A stretch of 64,000 nt of DNA. Origin: Ignavibacteriota bacterium (GTDB lineage Bacteria; Bacteroidota; Ignavibacteria; UBA10030; SZUA-254). Of the stretch, positions 42,289 to 51,443 are shown piece after piece. Position numbers and translations under genes: made by a program. Within the stretch, counting starts at the first letter, position 1; each line of letters starts with the position of its first letter. The notes beneath the pieces were generated by a model, which ran no database searches, was not told the DNA's origin, and saw only the letters and a list, made by a program, of their open reading frames with translations. Location: positions 62,001-126,000 of the forward strand of contig JANYJZ010000035.1 of NCBI GenBank assembly GCA_025358305.1, written 5' to 3'.

Positions 42289-44343
42289 TCATCCTCCGCC
42301 TGCGGTTCCGTTCAAAATCGCCTCACATTCCTCCTTCCGTAGTACCCCCGCCAATACCGACGAGGTGCCAAGGCTCCGGGCCTGATCCGACGCTCCCAGC
42401 TCGAGATACTCCTTCATCACCGCCTTGAGGACCTCCGGTTCGCGTGGAAATGCCCCTCCCGCCGCTCGGAGAATGCCCATGCAGGAGTCTCTCCCCCCGG
42501 AGGAACAGACGTCGGAGATCTTGCCGATCCCTTCGCGCAAGTAATCTGTCCGGCCATTCCTGATGCACGCGTCCAACTGCGTGAAAAGATAGCCGCGTTC
42601 TGCATTCGTATCCCCCTGTCCACCCGCGAAAACGGCCGCGTAGTAGTACGATTGGGGATACCGTGCGATCGCGAGCTCTCGTTTCATCTCTTCGCTTGCT
42701 TTCTCTTTCTCTCCGAGTTCGAACAGTGCGACCGCACGCAGGAGATGGGCCTTCGGAGCGAACGGGTAATCCTGAAGAAGCCTTCCACTCACGTCCGACG
42801 CCCGGTGATAATCCGCCTTCTCGATGAGGTTGGAGAGCAGATAGAGATTTGCCTCCTGGTGGAGCGGGTTGTCGGCAATCGTCGCCTCGAACTTCTCGGA
42901 AGCGGCCTGCGTCTTTCCGGCGAACCGCAGCATCAATCCTTCCATGAAGACCTTCTCCGCCGCGTAGCGGCTGCTGATCTGCATCGCATAGAACGGCGCC
43001 GCGCCGAGAAGAGCGACGAGCATGGCGAAGCGCAGCAACGCGAGGCGTGGAGGGATCTTCCATCGGAGAAGGATGGCCGGCGACCGGAGATGCCCCATCG
43101 CAGCACCGGCGATGATCCAAAAACCGGCGGCGACAGGGATGGTCCGCAAGTTCATGCTCGCGAGATTATCGATCAGGACTGCGGCGAGCCCCGCGCAGTA
43201 GCCGGCCAGGATGAATCGCCCCGGGCCTGCGCTCTCCGGCAACGCCCTCCGCATGTACCGGATGAAGAAGAAGAGGACCGCGCAAAAGGCGAGGAAGCCG
43301 AGAATGCCCGTTTCGGAAAGGAGTTCGAGGTACTCGTTGTGTGCGTGCGGGACGATGTCCTCCGAGCGTGCGATCCAGTAGTCGGGGGAGCGGAACTTCG
43401 GAAGGAACAGGAGAAAATTCCCGAGGCCGTTCCCGATGACCGGCGAGGAGAGGAACGCCCGCCAGGCACCACCGTAGAAATAGATCCGCCGGTCAAACGA
43501 AGAGGTCCCGGACGACGCGAAGAGCGCCGAGATGCGCCGCTGGACGATGTCCGGGAAGAGAAGCCCCAGCACGACGAGGACGGCGAGGGCGGCGCCGGCA
43601 TAGAGCCACCCCTTGCCCGAAGCCCGTGCGGCAACGAGAAAGAAGAGGGGCACTGCGATGAAGAGCGCCAGCCAGCTGCTCCGGGATTCAGTTTTCACGA
43701 GAAGGAACAGCATGACCAGGAGAAGGGTGAAGCACATGGGCCCCAGGGCCGACCGGTGCCTGTTCGCGATGCCGATGCCCAGGAGGACCGGGAACATGAG
43801 CACGAGAAAACCGCCGTAGTACGAGGTGTTGCCGAGCGACGACATGACGACCTGGTCGCCGGAGGTCAGGAAGAGGATCGACGGCGAGGTGATGAAGGCC
43901 TGGACGGATCCGACGAGACTCGTCACCAGACAAATGCAGACAAGCCCAGTGTGGAGCAGTAATTCATTCTTCGGGTCCCGAAACGATGCGCTGCTCGCCG
44001 CAAAGAGAAGGAAGAGGCACGACAGCGTCAAGAGAGCCCAGAGGCCGCTTGTCACGCGAGCCGCCCCCACGAGACTGACGGCGCCCGCCAGGAGAAGGCC
44101 GAGGAATGAGATGTGTACCCAGGTAAATTGCAGTACCGGTCGGTCCTTCCACTGAAACACGAGGAGGACCACCAGGAGCGCACTCCCGACGACGAGCGCC
44201 GGGGCCTTGAGGATCGTACTGTCGTACGAATCCGTCACCAGGACGAAGGCCGTTGCGGCGAAAGTGAGGAGGACGAGCCAGGAAAACCGCCTCTGGAGGA
44301 GGATAGAGCCCTGCGTTGGGCTCTCCTTCGACGTATTCTTCAC
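42289..44343 (-). CDS. O-antigen ligase/polymerase (Wzy_C) family membrane protein with C-terminal TPR region
   Basis: 684 residues from GTG 44343. About 12 membrane helices occupy residues 20-450. The Wzy_C signature lies in and after the large periplasmic loop: ESRSSWLALFIA, SPVIGNGLGNFLLFLP and PHAHNEYLELLSETGILGFL. Residues about 480-680 are soluble TPR-like repeats (NPLHQEANLYLLSNLIEKAD, YPFAPKAHLLRAVALFELGE). Proteins of this build transfer glycans to lipid A core, proteins or other acceptors. It lies outside the main polysaccharide locus and could attach that locus's product to its acceptor, by inference. Confidence 0.82.
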   Translation of the reverse strand: MKNTSKESPTQGSILLQRRFSWLVLLTFAATAFVLVTDSYDSTILKAPALVVGSALLVVLLVFQWKDRPVLQFTWVHISFLGLLLAGAVSLVGAARVTSGLWALLTLSCLFLLFAASSASFRDPKNELLLHTGLVCICLVTSLVGSVQAFITSPSILFLTSGDQVVMSSLGNTSYYGGFLVLMFPVLLGIGIANRHRSALGPMCFTLLLVMLFLLVKTESRSSWLALFIAVPLFFLVAARASGKGWLYAGAALAVLVVLGLLFPDIVQRRISALFASSGTSSFDRRIYFYGGAWRAFLSSPVIGNGLGNFLLFLPKFRSPDYWIARSEDIVPHAHNEYLELLSETGILGFLAFCAVLFFFIRYMRRALPESAGPGRFILAGYCAGLAAVLIDNLASMNLRTIPVAAGFWIIAGAAMGHLRSPAILLRWKIPPRLALLRFAMLVALLGAAPFYAMQISSRYAAEKVFMEGLMLRFAGKTQAASEKFEATIADNPLHQEANLYLLSNLIEKADYHRASDVSGRLLQDYPFAPKAHLLRAVALFELGEKEKASEEMKRELAIARYPQSYYYAAVFAGGQGDTNAERGYLFTQLDACIRNGRTDYLREGIGKISDVCSSGGRDSCMGILRAAGGAFPREPEVLKAVMKEYLELGASDQARSLGTSSVLAGVLRKEECEAILNGTAGGG

Positions 44344-44465
44344 TTGGGCGTCTCTCTCACGTGTGGGTCAGTTGTCTCTAGTTGTGGACACGATGTGGAT
44401 GGATGAAAATGTTTGAAATTTATTCAAAAGTCAAGTTTTCCCCTCCTCGGACCGATTTACCTTGT

Positions 44466-44494
44466 TTGACTTTCAGCCGTTTTTTTGCTATATA
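44466..44494 (+). promoter_or_regulatory. sigma-70 promoter of the PurC-like/Psd/Pss/Pur gene run
   Basis: TTGACT (44466-44471), a 17-base spacer and TATATA (44489-44494). Start of transcription would be near 44501, about 23 bases before ATG 44524. This is the clearest vegetative promoter in the window. Confidence 0.75.
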
Positions 44495-44523
44495 TCAAGG
44501 CCTGTTGATCACGTTTGGAGAAT

Positions 44524-45276
44524 ATGAAAATACCAGCGCAGGGTACGGCTGACGAAGCTGGACCTAAGCCAGCGAAAAGTGGAAAACGCGACCTATTCTG
44601 CGAACGGCAGGGTAAGCTCTTCTATCGTACCGAAAAACCCGACCTCCTCATACAAGAAATCAAGTCCAACGGCGTAGATCCGTCAAAAAAGAAGCCCAAG
44701 ACGCGTGATCTGTCCGCGCTTCGGAACGAGATCTCCGCATACCTGCTCGAATACGTCGAGGGGTTTCACATCCCGACCTACTTCGTGAGCAGGCTTTCCC
44801 CGACCGAGATGACCGTCAAGCGATCGGAACCGATCCCGCTGACCGTGCGCGTATTCAACAGAGGCGACGACGTCCTGGCGGAGCGGTTTGGTCTGAAAGA
44901 GGGCAAGGAACTTGATGTTCCCGTCATCGAGCATTTCTACCAGTCGAACGGGTCGGCACCAGCGTGGGTGAACGAGTACCACGTCTCCGCGTTCGGCATC
45001 GCCACGCCTGAAGAATTGAAGCAGATCAACAGGATCTCCTCGAAGGTCAACGCGGTCTTGCGCGGACTCTGCGACCGCCGGCAGCTCGGCCTGGCGAAGC
45101 TCAAGCTCGAGTTTGGCCGCTACAAGGGCGCGGTGATCCTCAGCGAGGAGCTCTCGCCTCTGACGTGCCAGTTCCTTGACTTCGCATCGGCGAAACAGGA
45201 CCGGTTCTCACTGGGCGACGTCGGCTCGGCAGAATCCCTGGCGGAACTCTGTGATCGTCTGCGTCTGACCGTATAA
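44524..45276 (+). CDS. PurC (SAICAR synthetase)-like protein lacking catalytic signature
   Basis: 250 residues from ATG 44524. The ATP-grasp-like SAICAR synthetase pattern is recognisable: KLFYRTEKPDLLIQEI, GFHIPTYFVSRL, IPLTVRVFNRGD, and KLEFGRYKGAVILSEELSP. In true PurC the segment after KxEFG reads LxDExxPDxxR. Here it is LSEELSPLTCQ, so one aspartate (to S), a second aspartate (to L) and the arginine (to Q) are replaced. The N-terminal nucleotide loop (GKxKxVY) is also altered. It leads an operon that contains purS and purQ, yet it should not catalyse the standard reaction. It may be a divergent enzyme, a regulatory paralogue or one with a new substrate. Confidence 0.7.
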   Translation: MKIPAQGTADEAGPKPAKSGKRDLFCERQGKLFYRTEKPDLLIQEIKSNGVDPSKKKPKTRDLSALRNEISAYLLEYVEGFHIPTYFVSRLSPTEMTVKRSEPIPLTVRVFNRGDDVLAERFGLKEGKELDVPVIEHFYQSNGSAPAWVNEYHVSAFGIATPEELKQINRISSKVNAVLRGLCDRRQLGLAKLKLEFGRYKGAVILSEELSPLTCQFLDFASAKQDRFSLGDVGSAESLAELCDRLRLTV

Positions 45277-45293
45277 CGGCATACACCGGCGGC

Positions 45294-45962
45294 GTGATCA
45301 CAAAATACGGTTCGAATGTTGTTGCATGGTTCTTTGTCATATGTCTCTCGGGCATGGCGGGAGCGCTCTTCCTTCTGGAGCCCGCTGCCGCGCGGTACGG
45401 GGTCGCGTTTTTCTTCGCGCTCGTGCTCGGATTTGTCCTGAACTTCTTCCGTGATCCGGAGCGCGTGACGCCTTCCGGCGACGGGCTCGTCATCTCCCCG
45501 GCCGACGGAAGGGTTTGCCTCATCAAGGAGCTCTTTGAAGGCGAGTTCCTCGGCGCGGACGCTGTGCAGGTGAGCATCTTCATGTCGCCGTTGAACGTCC
45601 ACGTGAACCGGTATCCGGTCTCGGGCACGGTGGGGTTCTTCAAGCATTACCCCGGAGAGTATCTTGTGGCGTTCGACGACAAGTCGTCGGAGCGCAACGA
45701 ACGGACGCACATCGGCATTGATGCGGACGGCTGGAAGATCCTCTTCAAGCAGATCGCGGGCACGGTCGCCCGGAGGATCATCGCCGACCTTGCGGTCGGC
45801 CAGCGGGCGGTCGCGGGCGAACGGTTCGGCATGATCCGGTTCGGGTCCCGCGTGGACGTCCTCATGCCCAAGGGAACGGCCGTTCGGGTCTCCCTTGGCG
45901 AGCATGTCGTTGCGGGTGAAACAATTCTCGCAGAGTACCGTCAGGGGAAGGACGCGGCATGA
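45294..45962 (+). CDS. psd: phosphatidylserine decarboxylase proenzyme (short type)
   Basis: 222 residues from GTG 45294. Two N-terminal membrane helices are followed by FFRDPERVTPSGDGLVISPADG, seen in two parts, then IFMSPLNVHVNRYPVSG with the catalytic histidines. RFGSRVDVLMP carries the G-S self-cleavage site that makes the pyruvoyl group. It converts phosphatidylserine to phosphatidylethanolamine at the inner membrane. The substrate is supplied by the next gene, 40 bases downstream. Confidence 0.93.
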   Translation: MITKYGSNVVAWFFVICLSGMAGALFLLEPAAARYGVAFFFALVLGFVLNFFRDPERVTPSGDGLVISPADGRVCLIKELFEGEFLGADAVQVSIFMSPLNVHVNRYPVSGTVGFFKHYPGEYLVAFDDKSSERNERTHIGIDADGWKILFKQIAGTVARRIIADLAVGQRAVAGERFGMIRFGSRVDVLMPKGTAVRVSLGEHVVAGETILAEYRQGKDAA

Positions 45963-46002
45963 GGCCGCATCGCCCGACGGACCAGCGAAGGAATCTCAGC
46001 GT

Positions 46003-46767
46003 ATGAAAATTACCAGAGCGGTCGTTCCGAGTCTCTTCACAGTCCTGAACATCTTCTGCGGGTTCCGGTCGATCGTCTATACCGCACAGTCGGATTTCAA
46101 GCTCGCCGCGTGGTTCATCATCCTCGCCGGTGTCTTCGACGTCCTGGACGGCGTCATGGCGCGGATCACGAAGTCCTCGAGCGACTTCGGCGTGGAGTTC
46201 GACTCGCTCTCCGACGTCGTCTCGTTCGGCGCCGCGCCGTCGTTCCTCGTCTATTCGATCCACCTTTACTCCATGAGCGGCTTTGGGATGCTCGTGAGTG
46301 CGATGCCGATGATCTTCGGCGCCCTGCGCCTCGCGCGGTTCAACGTGCAGCTTGTGGGCTATGACAAGGACTATTTCAAAGGGCTTCCCATCCCTGCTTC
46401 CGCGCTGACGCTCTGCGCGTTCGTCCTCACGTACGGGAAGAACGTCCCGGGCCTCACCGGCCTAGAAGCGACGTTCCTGACGCCGCTCGTCATCGTCGTG
46501 TCGCTCCTCATGGTGAGCAGCGTCAAATATGATACGCTGCCGAAGTTTTCCGGCCATGCCATACGGCAGCATCCGATGCGGTTCACCGTCGGTATCGTCG
46601 GATTGACATCGATCATCATCACTAAAGGCGCCGCGCTGTTCCCGTTCTTCGTCTTCTACATCGTGACGGGTCCGTTGCGCTACGTGATACAGTTCATCCA
46701 CCATTCGCTCCATCCGTCGGAAAAATCCGAGGATCAGGAGTCGGAAATGTCCAGCGTTGACGTCTAG
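46003..46767 (+). CDS. pssA: CDP-diacylglycerol-serine O-phosphatidyltransferase
   Basis: 254 residues from ATG 46003, with AAGGA 10 bases upstream. The CDP-alcohol phosphotransferase motif DG-x2-AR-x8-G-x3-D-x3-D is complete in DGVMARITKSSSDFGVEFDS plus LSD. Eight or so membrane helices. It makes phosphatidylserine from CDP-diacylglycerol and serine, feeding the Psd encoded just upstream. A charged C-terminal tail (EKSEDQESEM) follows the last helix. Confidence 0.93.
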   Translation: MKITRAVVPSLFTVLNIFCGFRSIVYTAQSDFKLAAWFIILAGVFDVLDGVMARITKSSSDFGVEFDSLSDVVSFGAAPSFLVYSIHLYSMSGFGMLVSAMPMIFGALRLARFNVQLVGYDKDYFKGLPIPASALTLCAFVLTYGKNVPGLTGLEATFLTPLVIVVSLLMVSSVKYDTLPKFSGHAIRQHPMRFTVGIVGLTSIIITKGAALFPFFVFYIVTGPLRYVIQFIHHSLHPSEKSEDQESEMSSVDV

Positions 46768-46779
46768 GAGAGCGCCGCA

Positions 46780-47028
46780 GTGTACCTTGCCAAGATCACG
46801 ATAACGCTCAGAAAATCGATCCTCGACCCCCAGGGCAAGGCGGTGCACCACGCTCTGGAGAGTCTCGGGATGGCGTCCATGAAGGACGTCCGCATCGGGA
46901 AGTATATGGAAGTACGGATCGACACGAACGACAAACAAGAGGCCGAGCGCCTCACCGACGAGTCCTGCAAGAAGCTTTTAGCGAACGTCGTCATGGAAGA
47001 TTATGCATTTTCGGTAGAGGCGGTCTGA
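46780..47028 (+). CDS. purS: phosphoribosylformylglycinamidine synthase subunit PurS
   Basis: 82 residues from GTG 46780, AGGAG about 9 bases upstream. [23 protein letters not shown] is the PurS fold start and [11 protein letters not shown] its conserved second strand. PurS bridges PurQ and PurL in the FGAM synthase complex of de novo purine synthesis. It is followed directly by purQ with one base between. purL is not in the window. Confidence 0.95.
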   Translation: MYLAKITITLRKSILDPQGKAVHHALESLGMASMKDVRIGKYMEVRIDTNDKQEAERLTDESCKKLLANVVMEDYAFSVEAV

Positions 47029-47029
47029 C

Positions 47030-47761
47030 ATGCCCGCGCTGACATTTGGCATCGTCGTCTTCCCGGGATCGAACTGCGATCACGACGCGCAGTACGCCCT
47101 CGGGACCGTCTGCGGCCAGGAAACGCGACTCCTCTGGCACAAAGAGACCTCGCTCCAAGGTGCGGACGTCATCATCCTCCCGGGCGGGTTTTCCTACGGC
47201 GATTACTTGCGCTGCGGCGCGATCGCTCGGTTCTCGCCGATCATGAAGGAGGTCATCGCATTCGCCAACGATGGCGGCACCGTCATCGGCATCTGCAACG
47301 GATTCCAGATCCTCTGCGAGGCGGGACTGCTTCCCGGCGTTCTCCTGCGGAACGAACAATTGAGGTTCTCCTGTTCCTACGTCCATCTGCGTGTGGAACA
47401 GAACACATCGCGCTACACCTCGGCCTGCGTGCCCGGCGAGGTGCTCCGCATACCGATCGCGCACGGGGACGGGAACTACTTTGCCGACGCGGAGACGCTC
47501 CGGACCCTCGAGGAGAAGCGCCGGGTCCTCTTCCGGTACTGCGACCCCGACGGTACCGTGTCAGGCGGCGCGAATCCGAACGGCTCCCTGCGGAACATCG
47601 CGGGCATCATGAACGAACAGGGGAACGTCATGGGAATGATGCCGCATCCCGAGCGCGCCGTCGAGGCTCTCCTCGGACCGACGGACGGGCGCAAGGTCCT
47701 CCGTTCCATCATTGAAAGTGTTGTAGTGCACGGCGAGCTCACTCATTCATCGTTATCATAA
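47030..47761 (+). CDS. purQ: phosphoribosylformylglycinamidine synthase subunit I (glutaminase)
   Basis: 243 residues. Class I glutamine amidotransferase: [12 protein letters not shown] at the N-terminus, [17 protein letters not shown], nucleophile C89 in GICNGFQIL and the histidine/glutamate pair in MMPHPERA. It delivers ammonia from glutamine to PurL for FGAM formation. The 1-base gap after purS implies coupling. Confidence 0.95.
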   Translation: MPALTFGIVVFPGSNCDHDAQYALGTVCGQETRLLWHKETSLQGADVIILPGGFSYGDYLRCGAIARFSPIMKEVIAFANDGGTVIGICNGFQILCEAGLLPGVLLRNEQLRFSCSYVHLRVEQNTSRYTSACVPGEVLRIPIAHGDGNYFADAETLRTLEEKRRVLFRYCDPDGTVSGGANPNGSLRNIAGIMNEQGNVMGMMPHPERAVEALLGPTDGRKVLRSIIESVVVHGELTHSSLS

Positions 47762-47772
47762 AGGAGTACGTT

Positions 47773-47970
47773 ATGTTTGGCAATCTCGGTACCGGCGAAA
47801 TCATCCTCATCCTTCTCATCGTCCTCATCTTCTTCGGTGCGAAGAAGATCCCGGAGCTCGCGCAGGGCCTCGGCAAGGGCCTGCGTGAATTCCGCAAGGC
47901 GGCCCGGGACATCCAGGACGAGGTGGAGCATCCGGAAGACCACAAGAAAATAGACAACAGCCCGAAGTAG
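47773..47970 (+). CDS. tatA: Sec-independent translocase protein TatA/TatE
   Basis: 65 residues with AAAGGAG upstream. A short membrane helix ([20 protein letters not shown]), the FG-x-KK-x-PELA hinge and the amphipathic [15 protein letters not shown] helix are textbook TatA. It forms the Tat pore for folded proteins. No tatC is in the window. It sits 11 bases after purQ in the long housekeeping run. Confidence 0.92.
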   Translation: MFGNLGTGEIILILLIVLIFFGAKKIPELAQGLGKGLREFRKAARDIQDEVEHPEDHKKIDNSPK

Positions 47971-48074
47971 GTTCGAGCTGTCGTATCATTGATGCCGGCG
48001 GGAACAGCGGCGCGCCGGGAGACCTCCCGGCAGCGGGACTTCCGCGACCCGCCGATCCCTATCAGGAGCGGCCG

Positions 48075-49487
48075 TTGGCTGTAATACGCGACATTCATAC
48101 CCACCGCTCGCTCGTCCGTTCCGGCACAGCGAGCTGCGAGACGATCACCCGCGGATTTCTTGATTCCATCAGGGAACATGAGAGCCTGAATGCGTTCCGG
48201 GCGCTCTTTCCCGAGGAATCCCTCGGGCGCGCCCGCGCCATCGACGCGAAACGATCGACGGCAGGTGCGCTTGCGGGAGTGGTGCTCGCCACCAAGGACA
48301 ACATCTGCCGGAAAGGCAAGCCCACCGGCTGCTGTTCGAAGATCCTCGAAGGCTACGTCTCACCGTACGACGCAACGGTCGTCCGCCGACTCGAAGAGGC
48401 CGACGCTGTGCTCGTCGGCACGACGAACATGGACGAGTTCGCGATGGGTTCCTCCACCGAAAATTCCGCCTACGGCACGACCCGTCACCCCCTCGATGCG
48501 CAACGCGTTCCCGGCGGCTCCAGCGGCGGTTCCGCAGCGGCCGTAGCAGCCGGGCTCGTCACTGCGGCGCTCGGGTCGGATACCGGCGGATCGATCCGCC
48601 AGCCGGCTTCGTTCTGCGGCGTGGTCGGACTCAAGCCGACGTACGGCCGAGTTTCCCGGTACGGACTCGTGGCATTCGCATCCTCGCTCGACCAGATCGG
48701 GCCGCTCACCCGAACCGTCCGAGATGCCGCGGAGATCCTGCAGGTGATCGCCGGGCATGATCCGTCGGATGCGACCTCTTCGCGCGAAGCTGTTCCGGCC
48801 TACGTGGACGCCCTCACGAGAGATGTCAAAGGCCTGCGTGTCGGGCTCCCGAAGGAATATTTCACAACGGCGCTCGACAAGGGCATCGCGGACGCGATCA
48901 TGTCCCGCGTGGAGTTCCTCCGGGCGCGCGGAGCGGTCGTTCGGGACGTTTCGCTCCCGCATGCGGAGTATTCGGTCGCGACATATTACGTGATCTCGAC
49001 GGCGGAAGCGTCTTCCAATCTCGCGCGGTTCGACGGTGCGCGGTACGGACGCCGGTCCGACGGAACGACTCTCGCGGAGATGTATACGCGTTCCCGCAGC
49101 GAGGGATTTGGCAACGAAGTGAAGCGACGCATCATGCTCGGGACGTACGTGCTCTCCGCGGGGTATTACGACGCGTATTACAGGAAAGCGCAGAAGATGC
49201 GCCGCCTCATCGTGAACGACTTCGAGAACGCGTTCCGCGAAGTGGACTGCATCCTCACTCCCACGACGCCCACGACGGCGTTCGCGGTAGGGGAGAAGGC
49301 GGGAGATCCGCTGACGATGTACCTGTCGGACGTCTTCACGGTCTCGGCGAATCTCGCCGGCATCCCGGGCCTGAGCATCCCGTGCGGGAAGGATGCCAAG
49401 GGGCTCCCGATCGGATTGCAGATTCTGGGTAAACGCTTCGACGAATCGACCATCTTGCGCACAGGAGATTTTCTGGAAAGTGTCTGA
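48075..49487 (+). CDS. gatA: aspartyl/glutamyl-tRNA amidotransferase subunit A
   Basis: 470 residues from TTG 48075, with AGGAG 6 bases upstream. The amidase Ser-cisSer-Lys triad is visible in ATKDNIC (Lys), [15 protein letters not shown] and [16 protein letters not shown] (Ser). [14 protein letters not shown] follows, as in GatA. It releases ammonia from glutamine for GatB to convert Glu-tRNA(Gln) or Asp-tRNA(Asn). gatB and gatC are not in the window. A tRNA-Gln gene lies at 42165. Confidence 0.93.
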   Translation: MAVIRDIHTHRSLVRSGTASCETITRGFLDSIREHESLNAFRALFPEESLGRARAIDAKRSTAGALAGVVLATKDNICRKGKPTGCCSKILEGYVSPYDATVVRRLEEADAVLVGTTNMDEFAMGSSTENSAYGTTRHPLDAQRVPGGSSGGSAAAVAAGLVTAALGSDTGGSIRQPASFCGVVGLKPTYGRVSRYGLVAFASSLDQIGPLTRTVRDAAEILQVIAGHDPSDATSSREAVPAYVDALTRDVKGLRVGLPKEYFTTALDKGIADAIMSRVEFLRARGAVVRDVSLPHAEYSVATYYVISTAEASSNLARFDGARYGRRSDGTTLAEMYTRSRSEGFGNEVKRRIMLGTYVLSAGYYDAYYRKAQKMRRLIVNDFENAFREVDCILTPTTPTTAFAVGEKAGDPLTMYLSDVFTVSANLAGIPGLSIPCGKDAKGLPIGLQILGKRFDESTILRTGDFLESV

Positions 49488-49550
49488 GTCACCAGCTGTT
49501 TGTTCTGCATTTAAGCCACCACATCGAACATTATTCTACTCTGAAATCGT

Positions 49551-50516
49551 ATGAGCATCCTTGTCAATAAGAAATCACGCGTCGTTGTCCAGGGGATCAC
49601 CGGCGGAGAGGGGACGTTTCACACCCAGCAAATGATCGCCTACGGGACGAAGATCGTCGCCGGCGTCACTCCCGGCAAGGGAGGGATCCAGTACAACGGC
49701 AATGATGAATATCCGTTCAAGAGGCCGGTGCCGGTGTTCAACACCGTCGCCGATGCGGTCCGCGAAGAAGGGGCCGATGTGTCGATCATCTTCGTCCCGG
49801 CGGCATTCGCAGCGGAAGCGGTCATGGAAGCCGCGGAGGCGGGCGTACAACTCATCGTCACGATCACCGAGGGGATCCCCATCCGGGACATGGTGAAGGT
49901 GAAGGAATACCTTCTGCGCACCGGAACGCGGATGATCGGCCCGAACTGTCCCGGCATCATCACGCCCGGCGAGTGCAAGCTCGGCATCATGCCGGGATTC
50001 ATCCATCGTCCCGGGAAGGTCGGCATCATCTCCCGCAGCGGCACCCTGACGTACGAGGCCGTCTGGCAGGTGTCCGAGCTCGGGATGGGTCAGTCGACAT
50101 GCATCGGCATCGGCGGCGACCCGATCATCGGGACACAGTTCATCGACGCCCTGAAGCTCTTCCGCGAGGACGACGCGACGGACGCCGTGATCATGATCGG
50201 CGAGATCGGCGGTTCCGCGGAGGAAGAGGCGGCCGACTACGTACGCAAGCATTTCAACAAGCCTGTCGTCGGCTTCATCGCGGGCAGGACGGCACCTCCG
50301 GGTCGCCGCATGGGCCACGCGGGCGCGATCATTTCTGGCGGCAAAGGAACGGCGGTCGAGAAGATGAAGGCGATGAAGAAGGCGGGGATCCATGTTGTGG
50401 AGAGTCCTGCGATGATTGGACGGATGGTCTACTCGCTCGTCGGCAAGAAATCGTCGAAAAAGACCTTCGTGGTCTCGCGCGGCACGGCAGCGTCGCGGTC
50501 CAAACGGAAGAAATAA
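49551..50516 (+). CDS. sucD: succinyl-CoA ligase (ADP/GDP-forming) subunit alpha
   Basis: 321 residues. Rossmann start [50 protein letters not shown] and the phospho-histidine in [12 protein letters not shown]. It is the CoA-binding and phospho-enzyme subunit of the TCA-cycle enzyme. It is about 30 residues longer than usual, ending in a basic tail ([17 protein letters not shown]). The beta subunit (sucC) is not in the window. Confidence 0.93.
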   Translation: MSILVNKKSRVVVQGITGGEGTFHTQQMIAYGTKIVAGVTPGKGGIQYNGNDEYPFKRPVPVFNTVADAVREEGADVSIIFVPAAFAAEAVMEAAEAGVQLIVTITEGIPIRDMVKVKEYLLRTGTRMIGPNCPGIITPGECKLGIMPGFIHRPGKVGIISRSGTLTYEAVWQVSELGMGQSTCIGIGGDPIIGTQFIDALKLFREDDATDAVIMIGEIGGSAEEEAADYVRKHFNKPVVGFIAGRTAPPGRRMGHAGAIISGGKGTAVEKMKAMKKAGIHVVESPAMIGRMVYSLVGKKSSKKTFVVSRGTAASRSKRKK

Positions 50517-50533
50517 CCATACTCGGAACGACC

Positions 50534-50899
50534 ATGGCGCACTCTCAGGCATTTCTTGACCTCGTCAACGACGCAAAACGCCGCGTGAAGGAAACGAACC
50601 CCGAGGAAGTGAAGCGGCGGCTCGATGCGGGGGAAGCTCTCCTCATCGTCGATACGAGAGAAGACAACGAGTGGGAAAAAGGGCGCATCGCCGGCGCGAT
50701 CCACCTCGGCAAAGGGATCATCGAGCGCGACGTGGAGGGCAAGGCGCCCGACAAGGACAAGGAGATCATTCTCTACTGCGGCGGTGGATTTCGGTCCGCG
50801 CTCTCGGCCGACAACCTTCAGAAGATGGGATACACGAACGTCGTCTCGATGGACGGGGGGTGGCGGCGCTGGAAGGAACTGGGGTATCCTACCGAGTAG
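50534..50899 (+). CDS. rhodanese-domain protein
   Basis: 121 residues from ATG 50534. A single rhodanese domain: LLIVDTREDNEWEKGRIAGAIHLG, the active loop LYCGGGFRS with the catalytic cysteine, and MDGGWRRWKELGYP. It should transfer sulfane sulfur, or act as a thiol sensor. It starts 17 bases after sucD. The partner is unknown. Confidence 0.9.
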   Translation: MAHSQAFLDLVNDAKRRVKETNPEEVKRRLDAGEALLIVDTREDNEWEKGRIAGAIHLGKGIIERDVEGKAPDKDKEIILYCGGGFRSALSADNLQKMGYTNVVSMDGGWRRWKELGYPTE

Positions 50900-50950
50900 G
50901 ACTCGGAGATTTGATCTGCATGAACGTAAATCGAACATCATTCATCATAC

Positions 50951-51388
50951 ATGGAGCATACTGTGGTTGAACGTACATTAGCTATTCTCAAGCCGGACTG
51001 CGTCCGGAAGCATCTCATCGGCGAGGTCGTCGCCCGGATCGAAAAGGCCGGCTTCACCGTTCTGGCGATGAAGAAGGTCCGGCTGTCGAAGGAATCTGCC
51101 GGCGGGTTCTACGCCGTACATAAAGGCAGGCCCTTCTACGACGGGCTCGTGGAGTTCATGAGCTCCGGGCCGTGCGTCCCGATCGCCCTTGAAAAAGAGA
51201 ACGCCGTCGCCGATTACCGTACGCTCATCGGCGCGACCGATCCGAAGGATGCGGCCCCGGGCACCATCCGGAAGCTCTTCGCCGACAACAAGGGGGAGAA
51301 TATCGTGCACGGATCCGACTCTCCGGAGAACGGCCTCAGCGAGATCAATTACTTCTTTTCCAGCAAGGAACTCATCGAAGTGGGTTAA
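50951..51388 (+). CDS. ndk: nucleoside diphosphate kinase
   Basis: 145 residues. [19 protein letters not shown] holds the substrate-binding lysine (K14), and NIVHGSDS carries the phospho-histidine H120. It equilibrates NTP and NDP pools, which suits its place behind the purine and succinyl-CoA ligase genes (the latter yields GTP or ATP). It is the last gene of the run, with a strong terminator 21 bases downstream. Confidence 0.95.
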   Translation: MEHTVVERTLAILKPDCVRKHLIGEVVARIEKAGFTVLAMKKVRLSKESAGGFYAVHKGRPFYDGLVEFMSSGPCVPIALEKENAVADYRTLIGATDPKDAAPGTIRKLFADNKGENIVHGSDSPENGLSEINYFFSSKELIEVG

Positions 51389-51409
51389 CAGCGGGAAATG
51401 GCGGTTCGG

Positions 51410-51443
51410 GCCGGTTCCTTTGCACGAAGGAACCGGCTTTTTT
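51410..51443. terminator. rho-independent terminator after ndk (bidirectional)
   Basis: GCCGGTTCCTT (51410-51420), a 6-base loop and AAGGAACCGGC (51427-51437), then six T residues. The perfect 11-bp stem lies in the short gap between convergent genes and overlaps the last bases of the methyltransferase stop on the minus strand. Confidence 0.92.
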
